A stretch of 64,000 nucleotides of DNA. It comes from Ephemerocybe angulata (taxonomy: Eukaryota; Basidiomycota; Agaricomycetes; Agaricales; Psathyrellaceae). Of the stretch, positions 22,850 through 33,975 are shown one piece after another. Below the pieces are notes generated by a model. That model ran no database searches and was not told the origin of the DNA. It saw only the letters and a program-made list of their open reading frames with translations. Position numbers and translations under genes: made by a program. The stretch spans positions 1-64,000 of the forward strand of contig JAACJK010000182.1 of the NCBI GenBank assembly GCA_013368325.1. The letters run 5' to 3'. Position 1 is the stretch's first letter. Every line of letters starts with the position of its first letter.

Positions 22850-23895
22850 GCTCGGGAGGCATGGCCGGGGATAGCCGAGGCTGATAACAGCGTGGGGAAC
22901 GGCGATCAATCCGTGGTCGTAGTCAAATTCGCTGGACCGCGACAGCCGGTGCCTATACGCCTCGTTCCCCTTAACCACCACGACCACCGGCGCCTACTCC
23001 TCTTCACCACCAGACCCGACAAACGAACGCTATCTGGGACATGATGGAAGCGGTAGTGCCGCAGGAGATCACGGCGGAGCTCACACAGATTCTGTCGAAT
23101 CTCGTGTTGGGAGATAACGAGATTCGCGCAAAGTACGTATCATGATCTCTGCGTAGATAACCGCTGACCGTGATACAGTGCTGAAAAGGCGGTCAATGAC
23201 CGACTGGCGAGGACGCCAGAGCTCTACCTGCTCGCCCTCGCCCAGTTCGCGATCGCAGCGGACACCGAAGTAGTGCGTTGTCACCTGCTCCTCGTCGCCC
23301 TAGCTGACTGTTCCTAGATGCGGTCGTTCTCTCTAGTTCTCCTCCGCCGACTGTTCTTTCGCCCCGCGCCCTTGCAGCCACACCACCACCCCGCGCAACC
23401 ACGACTATCTCTCCACACCACAGACGCTCACGACGCTCGAGCGGCTTCTCCTGCACTCGCTCTCGCACGAACCCTTGCCGAGCGTGCGCAAGAAGAGTGT
23501 GGACACGATCTGTGATGTCACGAAGCAGAGGATGGTGCGGGGGAGGCTGTGGCATGCGCTCCAGGCGCAGACGTTCACGATGACGCCGCAGGAGCGGGAG
23601 GGGACCACCGGCGAGCCCGCCCAACTCGCCCAATCGCTTTCGCTCATGCACCCCATCCTCGAAACAATCCACACCCTCCCTCAATCGCTCTCCTCCCCGC
23701 CCCCGCCTCCGACCCTGCCAAGTCAAACCTGGCGCACCTCACCGTTCCTCTCCGCGCTCACGCCGCTCTGCAGCACGGACCCGTCGGGCTTCGCACCGCA
23801 CCTCCCCGCGCTGCTGATCTTCGAGGCGAAGCCGGGGATGGTGCGGAAGGTGGTGGGGTGGATGGAGAGTTGTGTGAGGGTGTGTTTGGTTGAGG
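22850..23895 (+). pseudogene. Truncated copy of the IPO5/Kap121-type karyopherin gene
   Basis: Promoter, 5' leader and the first exons match the complete gene at 47339-52525. Exons 1 and 2 (23044-23132, 23179-23272) have exactly the same lengths (89 and 94 nt) as there, including intron positions. Exon 3 (from 23318) soon loses frame by a short deletion after PRLSLH. Later pieces (KKSVDTICDVTKQRMVRGRL, EPAQLAQSLSLMHPILETIH, EAKPGMVRKVVGWMESC) are joined by deletions that removed the end of exon 3, the 1-kb intron, the start of exon 4 and an acidic loop. It ends after about a quarter of the protein. Because introns are kept, it arose from a DNA-level duplication and not from a processed transcript. 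Confidence 0.9.
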
Positions 23896-23998
23896 GTCCC
23901 TTTTACTTCGTTCATCGGCGACGTGAAAGGAACTTTTAGCGTTCTCTCCTAGGTCTATCTATTCCCACAGCATCCTCCTTTATTGTGCAGAGGCCGTT

Positions 23999-24857
23999 CT
24001 CTGCGCACCGGGACCTGGAGGCTATCTCCGAACTACAACAAGTATGCTACGACGGCTATGCTACTACGACGAGTACGACGGCCGTACCGGAGTGATGGTG
24101 AAGAGGCGGCGACGATGAATGAGACGGCGGATCGACGACGACGGCCAGCACGGCCGACTTACAAGGGTGATGATGGAGAGGCTACCGGGCGGCGGCGGCG
24201 ATGGAGACTTCTAAGGTACGTCCCAGATGTTATATACCATTGTTACGTTGCAGCTAATTGTTGCGAACGTGACTTGTGCCTTTATTGAGGCTCGTTCAAT
24301 GAACGACCGGCGATACGACTCGTGAGCGGGCTGATGAGCTGGGCGCATCGGGAGCGAGTTCCGCAAATCCCATGTACGTACCTCCTCGCTTAGTCCCTCC
24401 CTCGTCTTTCTCTTTCTTCCCTACCTCCGTCGTCTCTATCTCGAGTTCTTGCGCGATGCACGACGTGCGTGTTGCGAGATCTCGAGACATGCTGGGGGCC
24501 TGGATGCTCGTGCGCATGAGGGATATGGAGCTGGTCCCCCATTGCAATAGACACCGTAGTTACGTTTCGACAGAATTCTGTCAAACTAAATAGACTTCTT
24601 CCTCCCCGTTCCCCCGTCCTCTCCGCTCAGAATCTTTTTCTTCATGTAAGTAGTCAACTCCACATTATGATCCCAAATGGATTTCGTATGCGTCCTCGTA
24701 AACTCGGGAGACAAAGCGTAGCTTTTGTGCACGACTAACTCACAGCAGATCAGATCCTGGTCAGCACAGTGAGATGAGCCTGATGCATCCGGGTTCGTCT
24801 TCAGATCTCCAGTCTAATCCCATCCTTCCGCCCAACGTAGAACCCCTAGGAGAAATA
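23999..24857 (+). repeat. Dispersed 0.86-kb repeat, copy 1
   Basis: Runs from CTCTGCGCACCGGGACCTGG to AGGAGAAATA and aligns nearly end to end with 40781-41662 in the same orientation. It contains a CTACGACGACGAGTACGACGG-like triplet-rich section and intron-like splice signals, but no frame is conserved as coding. It begins right after the truncated karyopherin copy. Confidence 0.85.
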
Positions 24858-25565
24858 GGACGAACGAAGGAAGTCGTAGAAAAGTGGGATGTTCGAAGAT
24901 ACGACCGCGGGGGAGGGGTGTAAAGGGCGAAGACATAGCGAAACAGGTCCGAAACATCAAGAACAAATGACGAACGGTAGATCGAGCGTTGAATGAAGGC
25001 ACGGGAACACGAGGCACGAACCATTGCGAAAGATAAAGGGTGAAGAGGTAGGATCGAGCGCACAACACACTATAGACTGAACGAACGAACGAACGAACGA
25101 AGGCACGGACGAAGGCACGATCGACCCATCGTACCCCTCCCAACAGACGACCACCAACTCCTCACCCTTTACACAACATGGAACAAGCGGAAGACGTCCC
25201 ACGACGCCGACGGCCAAGGCACATATTGCGATACAGGGCGCAGGGCGGGCGGGTGTAGGTGGACGGGCTCGGTGGACACGCAAGGAGGAAGAAAGGAAGA
25301 AAGCTGGGGGGAATAAGCGAGGTGAGCGAGCGAACGGTTATCGTGGATGGCGGCGAATCCGGGAGGTCCCACGACTTCGAATGGCCGAACGCCCGAACGC
25401 CCGAACCTCCGAGCATGACAAGAAGAACGAAAGAACAGAGATCGAAAGAAGGAACCAAAAGAACCCAAATCGACGAAGCACAGAAGTAAGGCAGTCGAAG
25501 TCAAGCAAAACACAAGTTGTAGAACCCTCTTCAAATCCAAACCCAAAACAGCTTAACAAACTCAC
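24858..25565 (-). other. GAAC-rich intron-like sequence behind the potassium-channel relic
   Basis: Rich in GAACGAACGAAGG-type runs, with (GAAC)n at 25079-25101. Starts on the minus strand at a donor (GTGAGT) just after the S6 exon of the channel relic. About 25320-25410 shares blocks (GTTCGGGCGTTCGG, GTCGTGGGACC, CGATAAC) with the two inverted-repeat arms near 40150-40240 and 58240-58325. Confidence 0.55.
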
Positions 25566-26100
25566 CTTATCAGCAGTCATCTGCGTCCAAACGAGACTAA
25601 ACTCCCGTCCAAGCACGAGACTCGGGAGCGTAATCAGCAGTAGTCCAAACACGAGGATAGGCAGCGTGATGAGCCGCCCGAGGAAGGAGCGGGGCGTGAT
25701 CTCGCCGTAGCCGACCGTCGTGATTGCTAGAGGGAGAGGCAATCCCAAACCACACGCGATTGCTCACCCGATGGAATGTCGGCACCGTCTCGAGCACCGT
25801 AATGAGCGCGCTCGTAACAATGAGCGCCGTGCTCGCCATGTGCACCGCGAACGCGGCACTACTAGACGCAGGCTGCTCTAGGAGTTGGTGCAGACGTCGT
25901 TTCCATGCGGGGCGGATGGTGAGGAGGCGCTCGTCGTCTGCCTGGCCGTGTGGGGGGAAGAGCGAGTAGAGGTCCCGTGGGGTGGGGCGGGGCGACTCGG
26001 TTGTGAATTTGGAGGTGTTGAGGGGCGAGGGGCGGCGGGGGTAGGGCCGGTTAGAGTTGTGAGCGAGTGGGTGGAGGAGGAGGGCGAGCCCACCGCCATT
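25566..26100 (-). pseudogene. Voltage-gated K+ channel fragment lacking S2-S5
   Basis: On the minus strand the frame shows a cytoplasmic part (TPRDLYSLFPPHGQADDERL, TIRPAWKRRL), then the S1 helix (HMASTALIVTSALITVLETV, PTFHRVSNRVWFG). It then jumps straight to the pore and S6 (AITTVGYGEITPRSFLGRLI, TLPSLVLGREFSLVWTQMTADK) ending at a good GTGAGT donor. TTVGYGE is the K+ selectivity filter. The segments S2-S5, including the voltage sensor, are missing; the junction lies near 25738, just before an acceptor-like CTCTAG. It cannot make a working channel. The sister copy at 56945-58140 retains S2-S5 in part but is also broken. Confidence 0.85.
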
Positions 26101-26568
26101 GCGTCGGGGCGACGATCGGTGTGGGGAAGAAAGGTGTGTGGGAAGGCGTTACCGTGTTCGATGCATCATTTAAACGTTTGGTCCGCGGCCGTCGGGCTTG
26201 GCTTCCGCTGCCAAGCTGTCCAGGAAGACTGCTCTCGGCGTGCAGGCCGGTGGGCTGGTGAGCGGCTCGGAACGGCGACGAGCAGAGGCAGCGAAGCCGC
26301 GCTGGGCCATTCAGATAGCGTCAGGAGCAATGTCTATTCTCGTCGCGCTGGCGGTGACTACATCGGGATATGGCCATCTAATCTAATCTACTGGAAAGGA
26401 CGACGAGGTGGTAGTGCAATCTGCCCTGCCACAACGCAGGGGCAGCGCCAGAGTGAGTCAAAATTGCTAGACCAGCGGCGGGTATTTGACGTTTGCTATG
26501 TTTGCTTGGGCCCAGGTGTGGAGACCACGACCACCTTTATTTTTTGAGCAGTGGTCTTTGACCTCCGG
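26101..26568. other. Intergenic, no gene recognised
   Basis: Contains the possible 3' end of the next minus-strand gene, if its last intron is spliced. No other exon is recognised. Confidence 0.35.
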
Positions 26569-26931
26569 CTAAGCACAGATACGTGAATAAATTATACATC
26601 CGTTACCAAGATAATTCAATGTACATACCCCGTGAGAGCTTACTAATCCACACAGTGAACACTGATATTTGATCGCAGGGTCTTCCTTGCGGCGGTTAAG
26701 GCGCTCAGAGAGCTCGGCTATGAGCTCGCGCGTAGAGAGGCTGGACAAGGCATCGGTGCGGGTGCTGAGCTCGTCGATATAATCGCGTGCTTCAAGCACA
26801 TCCTAGGAAGCGGCGTTAGAGAAGAGCCTTTGAGAATTTGGGTTATTTCTGAAACCCACTTCGGAGTAAGCTTTAGAAATTAATGCGAGTGACGCAACAA
26901 TAGAGAGAAGGTGGAGGATAGGGAAATGCAT
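26569..26931 (-). CDS. Secreted protein, AREYIDDL family
   Basis: Exon 1 (26931-26860) is a 24-residue signal-peptide exon (MHFPILHLLSIVASLALISK). A 57-nt intron leads to DVLEARDYIDELSTRTDALS, SLSTRELIAELSERLNRRKE, and YQCSLCGL with a C-x2-C pair. After CGL a GTAAGC donor suggests another intron at 26643, as in the zinc-finger relative at 29309; without splicing the frame ends at 26569. A spliced end might add His and Cys residues downstream (to about 26480). The conserved block RELIAELSERL is nearly identical to the other members. The gene looks usable, but the C-terminal model is uncertain. The role is unknown; a zinc-binding end is inferred only from the C-x2-C and the paralog. Confidence 0.6.
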
Positions 26932-29308
26932 CGGCGGTGCTGAAGACTGAATGTAAGAGAGGAAAATTAAAGGTGAGAGCTTGGGATGCTATATCTTTGA
27001 CTTTATGCGCCTGGTTATATACTCATTTGCAGTCCAAGCGGAGTTTATCTCCATAGGCTAGTACTCTTCGGACCTGGGAATTTTCGTCAAATACGATTGA
27101 GGCTTATGCACTAACCCCGCTCGTCTTGCGTTACTCACATGTATCATAGTGAAGGCTAAGGGTCGGGATTCATATGCACCGTACGTATAGTTCGGGTTTC
27201 ATGGTTTGAGGACGGGTACTACGATCATAGCTACCAGCTCCAGGGTAATTTTATCACCAAGAATTGGGGCTAAAAGAAACCATTGTGCCAAAGTGGCACT
27301 AGTACTACTGGGGTAGAGGTACGCAAAACCCCTGAAGGAATCCTTTTCGCCGAGAGGGTAGGAGTTGGGTAGGAGTAACTGGTAGCTGTCAACAGCAGTC
27401 GGTGCATGCGCCGATAGGCAATCATTGACATGCGATGGGATCGCCGTTCCCTGAGACACGTAACACAGCACGCTGGTTGGTCGCGGCCTGGACAATGTGG
27501 GCTGAATGTCATATTTTGTACGAGATGAGGCGAGGGTGGGGACAGGCATAGGTACACACCCAATGAGGATCTGCGGTTCCGTTATGTAACTTGTGCATAG
27601 GCAGGCAGCAAGCAGGCAGATTCTGAAAGATGCACCCACATCTGATGTGATGGCTAGCAACGCGCAATGTACAGAGTGCCGGTTGAGTATTTATAGGTTG
27701 GGAACCTTGGCTCAGCCTCCGTGAAGGCCGATCTCCAGCCTAGTAGCTCCAGGGGGGACGTCCGTGAAGGCCGACCCCGAGCCTGGTAGCTACAAGACGG
27801 AGGTATGGTGTACTTACCGGACTGTCACGCTACGTTTCAGCGATGGCCGCTGTTCGCATCAATGCCCGGCAGACTCGGCCGCTTGTCGGGACCTCGGAAA
27901 CCGCTCCCCATCGGAGCTCATCGCCGTCGCTGAGCATCCTACCCTCCTCGCACTCCCTTAGATACTTCTTGTATACTCTTATCTACGGATCCCACCTAAA
28001 ATCAGACCAGTATAAGCACTACCCCCTCATAGTATTGCTGAGATACTAGCAATTGTTACGGTTTCCCAGCCCTCGCACTCCTTAGGCAGCGTCAGCAAGC
28101 TACGCCCGAGCCTTTTGTCAAAGCTCAAGGTATGTCCTCTATACTGTGTCTCTGTATGCTCTTATACTCCTGAACAACGCTTTCGACCATAAGGCATGCA
28201 GAGCTGGCAGGCGCCGGGGCTGGGCGCCTATTCTCGTTATCATCCGAGGTGCGTGTAAATTCAAAGGCAATACTCGAGTAATCGCATCTCATTGATATGC
28301 AGTAGCGTCAGAGGTTATCAATCTCTGCATCTTGCGTGATACATTTGGAGCGTTCAGGTGCAGCGCAGCCTGGTTGCCCGGACAATACTAAGGGCGGCGA
28401 AAGGCGCCTTTGGTACTGATACGGCGTAGACTCGGATGTAGAAATTGCGCTAGAACTGATGTTAGCTCTGACCTCTCTAAGATTTATGAATTTTAGAAGT
28501 ATATACCAGGGTAGTGAGATAATAGATACACACCACAAAGCTCGCGCAGAGTGCGGTGATAAATTTGTGACCAATGCGACGTCGTGATACATCTCTCGGA
28601 AATACCATCTGAAATGTGCATGATCACTCACAATGCGCAGAGGGTATTCATATAGGATCATAGGGATAATAAAAGATGCTAGTCTCAGGTCTCTCAATGG
28701 CATGTTATCTAGCCAGTATGTAGTGTCAACTGGCGGAAGGCATTGGGAAGGCACGCTCATTGAAGTGATGGAACTTGCCGATGTCGTACGTATTAGTGAG
28801 GCACAGATCGGTATACAGGATCGCACCAGTACCCTAGTACCCCCTCAGACTTCGTTATACGTTATTTTCTTACTTTACATCCTTTACACGCGCCGTCGAA
28901 ACAACGAGAGCCCTCTCGAGGATGACCGATTAGTTCGGAAGGGGCATGGTTACGGGGTCCCACCTCTGGATCACTGGCTGAGTTCGCCGATGATGCCGAA
29001 CGTAGCGTGACTCCGGTACACCGTACGGAGGCCACCAAAGCTGTGGTGGGGGACCACGATATAGAACATCAATATTTCCTTGTGCATAGCGCCTTTACGG
29101 TGTGTCCCTTTACTACGGCAATCTGATTAGCACCCCAAAACAGCTTCTCTAAACCCATTTTGCAACGTCTTCACGGTTGGGTTACACATACGAATCATAC
29201 GGTCAAACGTGACTGGTCTGCCAAAATCTATAAGACCACATCTAGCCATTCCTTCTCACATTTCAAACGTACACCCAATACCGCCTCAAGCCAACAACCT
29301 CTGAAGTA
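26932..29308. other. Long intergenic stretch, no gene recognised
   Basis: A 153-codon minus-strand frame at 27199-27660 and other short frames are present, but none shows domain, splice or compositional support. TATAAG at 29229 precedes the next gene by 80 nt. Direct repeat GTCCGTGAAGGCCGA-like at about 27720 and 27760. Confidence 0.4.
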
Positions 29309-30474
29309 ATGCGTGTCTCCATCCTTTCCATCGTCTCCCTCACTCTCGTACTTGCGAACTTCGTATCTGGTCATTCAGATGTACGTGAACCTCCTCTCTC
29401 CCCCGCTACCTATATACGACTTACAACTTGCTGTTCGCACCTATCACCAGGACGCCCTTTGCGCCAGAGAATACGTCAACGACCTAAGCCTACGCAAAAC
29501 CAACACTGATGTTCTGGCCGACATCTCCACCTGATACCTAATCAGCGAGCTCTCTGAGCGTTTGGAGCGCCGTAAGGGCGCTGTGGGCACTCCCCACACG
29601 TACCTGCAGTGCCCAGTCTGCAAAAGAAAGTTCGTAGTCCAGACCAACGTACGCCCTCTATTCTCTCTACCTTACGAGTCATCCATCGCACAATCTGACA
29701 TCATTTGTTATTTGTTGCAGTTTAACGAACACATTCTGGAGCACTCCAAGGGGGGACTGGACTTTAAATTACCGACCGGTACCTACCTAGTTAGTCCAGC
29801 CCTCGGGCTGGAAAAAAAAATCAGACCCCCTATAGAAATACCCTAAAATAGCGCAAATTTGAGGATATACGGGCTCATCTTGGTCTGGAAAAGCATCTTA
29901 TGGCCTCAGGCAGCTGTAGCTGACATTACAGTCCCAAAACAGGTGCATGCTGACGTCGTGCCGCCTCTGCAATCAATATGAGCCCAATATAGGCATGCCC
30001 CTAACTACCATTTTCAGAAAGCCAAGGTGTCGCGACATACGGTGGCGGACTACTACTACCTTGCACCTTCAATCACTCCCTCAGAAAACACTCACCACGG
30101 TCAAGAAGAATAAAAACAGGTGGTCGGGCAAATAAGTGCCCAAGGCTATGACATATTATTACTATATTTGGAAATGCCCCTGATTACGTACTTAGTTAGT
30201 CCACCTTGCGTTTGGCCTAGTCAAAATTCCGACCCTAGGTTTCTTTTCTGAAGTCCGGCCCCCCCTTGGAGCACTCTGCGCACAGCAAGCAGCCCGTTGG
30301 CAAGGCCATGCAGTGCCCCCACTGCTCCAGCCGGTTCTTCGCCCTCAGCAACGTACGCCCTCTATTCTCTCTACATTACGAGTCATCCATCGCACAATCT
30401 GACTTCATTTGTTATTTGTTGCAGCTTAACACCCACATTGCAAATGCGCACTCAAACAAGTTCCTGCACACTTG
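29309..30474 (+). pseudogene. Secreted two-finger C2H2 gene, broken by a stop and a transposon
   Basis: Exon 1 encodes a signal peptide (MRVSILSIVSLTLVLANFVS). Exon 2 has DALCAREYVNDLSLRKTN, then DISTxYLISELSERLERRK and a C2H2 finger, LQCPVCKRKFVVQTN, continued after an intron by FNEHILEHS (C-x2-C-x12-H-x3-H). An in-frame TGA at 29532-29534 replaces the Arg codon kept in relatives (STRELI). A second finger (MQCPHCSSRFFALSN, intron, LNTHIANAH; C-x2-C-x12-H-x4-H) follows at 30318-30474, after a 523-bp hAT-like insertion at 29747-30269. Without the element the two fingers would form one tandem protein ending at 30474. A secretion signal in front of DNA-binding-type fingers is unusual. The copy is dead as drawn, unless the TGA is read through. 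Confidence 0.72.
29747..30269. mobile_element. Non-autonomous hAT-like element (MITE), 523 bp
   Basis: Flanked by an exact 8-bp target-site duplication GAGCACTC (29739-29746 and 30270-30277). Terminal inverted repeats begin CAAGGGGGGACTGGACTT and, read from the other end, CAAGGGGGGGCCGGACTT. The 8-bp duplication and CA(A)GG ends are hallmarks of the hAT superfamily. No transposase frame is present. A subterminal motif (TAGTTAGTCCA) occurs near both ends in the same orientation (about 29789 and 30193). It sits between the two zinc-finger exons of the gene above. Confidence 0.88.
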
Positions 30475-31160
30475 AAAAGTGGGAAGGTTTTGTCTACGTA
30501 GGGACTCGTCGAATGGTTTCAGCTTCCAGCATGCCCGTTCGAACGAATACCGAATACCAAATATCTCGCCGAACCGAATATCTCGACGCCAACCGCCTTC
30601 GACGAACCAGCCAACACGAGAACGAAAGAAAGACCCACGGACCGAAACGAACCCGCACCATCCCCTCATGATCACCGACTCCCAAACCCAACGCCCGACC
30701 ATACATACCTCCCAAGTAAACCCCGACACTGAGATACATACATCCAAGTGACCAACCACTCGACTAAATCTCTAGTAAGCCCAACTCCCTCACATACCTT
30801 CCTTCACATCACGGCAAGTCACCCCTCACACCCCTCGCCCAGCCACACCACGAAGAAAGAATCAGAGTGGAGATGTATGATAATCAAGTCGAACGAACGA
30901 ATGTATGTATGTATGTATGTATGTATGTATGTATGTATGATGTATGTATGTATGCATCGAACGAGAACGAGAACAGGATAGGAATGTGAAGGAAGGATTA
31001 CGACGAGCGCGAGGATGGTACTTTTACTCTAAAGGTCAAGGTCACGGTCAAGGGCACGGTCAAAGCGAGGGAGGGTACGGCGAAGCGACGAAACGAACGA
31101 GCGAGCGAACATGCACCTGTCCATTCATCATCCGCCCGACGATGACGACTCACTTCTCAC
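30475..31160. other. Intergenic with microsatellite
   Basis: No gene is recognised. Contains the ATGT microsatellite (listed) and a short GGTCAAGGTCACGGTCAAGG repeat near 31036. Confidence 0.5.
30901..30953 (+). repeat. (ATGT)n microsatellite
   Basis: About ten ATGT units, then a one-base-shifted ATG and three more. It lies 0.2 kb downstream of the HSP60 stop codon on the opposite strand. Confidence 0.95.
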
Positions 31161-33975
31161 TTAAAACCCTCCCATCCCCATTCCACCCATCCCCCCCATC
31201 CCCGGGCCCTTCGCCCCCTCCTCCTCAGCCGCCTCCACAACACACGCCTCACTCGTAGTCAACAAACTCGCAACACCCGCGGCGTCCACAAGCGCCGTCC
31301 TCACAACCTTCAATGGATCCACGATCCCCGCCGCCACCATATCCACATACTCTCCCTTACCCGCATCGTACCCCCAATTAAACTTGCCCTCCACACCATA
31401 CTCCCCCAGTATCCGTCCAACGATGACAGAAGACTCCTCGCCGGCGTTCTTGAATATCGTCCGAGCGGGGTTCGTGATCGCCCTTCGAATGATAGCGACG
31501 CCGAGCTCCTGGTCAAAGTTCGCCGTCGGAATCGGCTTCGCATCACTCGCAACAGGCGCACTCGCATTCCCCGCGCTCGTCGCAGGACTCGTAGTCGCAA
31601 GCTGCAAACTCGCCTTCAACAACGCCACACCACCCCCAGGCAGAATACCCTCCTCGACCGCCGCACGCGTAGCGTTAAGCGCATCGTCATACCGGTCCTT
31701 CTTCTCCCCCACCTCAACCTCGCTCGCGCCTCCGACCTTGATGACCGCCACACCCCCGCTGAGCTTCGCAAGACGTTCTTGGAGCTTGGAGCGATCGTAG
31801 TCGGAGGTCGTAGGATCCGCGATCAAGCTCCTAATCTGCTCGCACCGCGCCTGAATCGCTTCCTTCTTGCCCTCCCCATTCAGAATAATCGTATCATCCT
31901 TCGTCACCGTCACACTCCCCGTACTCCCAAGCAAATCCACCGTCGCCTTCTCCAGCTTCACCTCCACCTCATCGCTAAACACCTGCCCGCCCGTCAAGAT
32001 CGCGAGATCCCCCAGAATGCTCTTGCGGTTGTCCCCGAACCCAGGCGCCTTGACGGCGGCGACCTGCAGCTGGCCCCTAAGCTTGTTGAGGATGCACGCG
32101 GCGAGGGCCTCGCCGTCGACGTCCTCGGCGATGATGAGGAGGGGGCGGCGGGCCTGCGCGGCGGCTTCGAGGGCGGGTAGGATGTCTTGGAGTAAAGAGA
32201 TCTTCTTTTCGGAGAGGAGGATGAGGGGTTTTTCGAATTCGACTTTTTGGGCTTTGACGTCGGTGACGAAGTACGGGGAGATGAAGCCGCTAAGGGGAGG
32301 AGTCAGTACGGCGAACATCAATCGAGTCAAAGGACGGAGCAAGGGGGTGCGTATCCGAAAGCACGAAGTCGAACGAAGGACAGGATGGAGGCGAACATGA
32401 AAGGGTCTGAGCGACAGGTAGCTCGCACGAGTCAAACGAACGAATATAGAGTCGAAACGTGGCCCAAGCGTCGAAGCCGACCGCATCATCCCTCGCATCG
32501 TTCCTCGCAGGCACATCGAACCGAACGAACGAACAAACGATCGAAGAACTCGTCTTCATCTCCTCCTCCTTAGCACGAAAAAACTACCGATGCTGCCACC
32601 AAGGCACGAAGAGGGAGGGAGAGCGACGGACAAATGGAACACGATGCGCAAATAGAATAAAACAAAGTAAAAAGAAGGATGGACGAACGAACGAAGGATG
32701 ATACGATACGCCTAACGCGATCGTGCGTGGAACGAACGAAACAACAAAGCGTCCTCGAACATAAAAGGGAGGACGGGCAGGGTGCGATGGCACCAAGGAG
32801 CGAGTCGGGAGAACGCGCGAAGAACGAACTCGAGTATCTCCAGCAGCAGCCGAGCCACAAAGTCCATACGGGATCGAAATGAACAACATTTCGACGACCC
32901 GAGCCTGTAGCCCGACTGGTACCGTTCACACGGAGAACGAACGAATGGCAACGCGACGGGGGCAAATTGAGAAAGAAGAACGGAAGGAGAACGATCTCGA
33001 AACGAGGTACGAACTCGCGCACGCCTAGACGAAGCCCGGGTGCGATGGAGAAACCGAGGAGGCGAGAACGAATGCCAAGATTGTACACCACATGAAAACC
33101 CATGAAACGAAAGGAGCGACGAAGGAATGAAGCAAAAGGAACGAAACGAAACGAAGCGAAGGGAGGGCGGGTACTCACCGGTCAAAGCGCATACCCTCGG
33201 TAATCTCAATCTCATCCTCAATCGTCCGTCCCTCCTTCACCGTGATAACCCCCTCCTTGCCCACCTTCTCCATCGCCTGCGCAATCAAATTCCCCACATG
33301 CGTGTCCCCATTCGCACTAATCGTCGCCACCTGCGCGATCTCCGCCGTCGTCGTGACCGTCCTTGCGTGCTGGCTGAGAAACTCGACTACTCTGTCGACG
33401 GCGGCCTGCGAGCCGCGGCGCAGGTCCATGGGGTTGCACCCCGCGGCGACGTTCTTGACGCCCTCGCTGTAGATGGCGCGGGCGAGGACGGTGGCGGTCG
33501 TCGTGCCGTCGCCGGCGACCTCGTTCGTCTTGGCGGCGACGTCCTGGATGAGGCGCGCGCCGAGGTTCTCGAACTTATCTTTGAGGGTGATGCTCTTGGC
33601 GACTGTGACACCATCTACAAAAGAATACCGTCAGTCAGCGGGACGGTTGGAGAATGGGGAGGACGAAGGACGTACCCTTGGTGATCTTGGGACCGCCGAA
33701 CGACTGCTCGATGATGACGTTGCGTCCTACAGAGGTCGTCAGCACGCTAGAACGGTGAGAGGAGGAAGAGGGATTCACGCACCCTTGGGCCCGAGGGTGA
33801 CGGAGACGGCGTTGGCGAGGACGTCGACGCCCTTGAGGATGCTCGCCCTTCCGTCGTGCGCGAACTTGATGTCCTTGTGCGCCCCGCGCGTCAGCGCTGG
33901 CTGTGCCTGCTTGCGCGCGGCGCGCTCGGCGGCGCGGCGGAGGGAGCGCGAGGATTGGGTAGAGAGTCGGTGCAT
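31161..33975 (-). CDS. hsp60: Mitochondrial chaperonin HSP60
   Basis: Four exons (33975-33783, 33726-33676, 33614-33179, 32289-31161) sum to 1809 nt and 602 residues. The N-terminus ([20 protein letters not shown]) is a basic, Arg-rich mitochondrial presequence. Group I chaperonin marks follow: [20 protein letters not shown], the ATP-site [70 protein letters not shown] and the Gly/Met C-terminal tail [13 protein letters not shown]. It folds imported proteins in the mitochondrial matrix as a ring oligomer. A Ser/Ala/Thr-rich insertion (about residues 470-490) lengthens an otherwise conserved region. Intron 3 (32290-33178) is 889 nt, more than ten times the other introns, and GAAC-rich. Frame and splice signals are all intact. 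Confidence 0.97.
32290..33178 (-). other. Unusually long GAAC-rich intron of HSP60
   Basis: 889 nt between RFDR and GFISP, with donor GTGAGT and acceptor CCCTAG. It contains many GAACGAACGAA-type runs, like the 1001-nt karyopherin intron and the non-coding parts of the inverted-repeat arms. Confidence 0.85.

Noticed and set aside
27199..27660. 153-codon minus-strand frame with hydrophobic start
   Set aside because: No recognisable domain, no paralog in the window and no convincing splice or codon pattern; likely chance.
32570..33221. Minus-strand frames of 169-202 codons in the HSP60 intron
   Set aside because: They are Ser/Arg/Phe-rich translations of GAAC-type low-complexity sequence bounded by good HSP60 splice sites.
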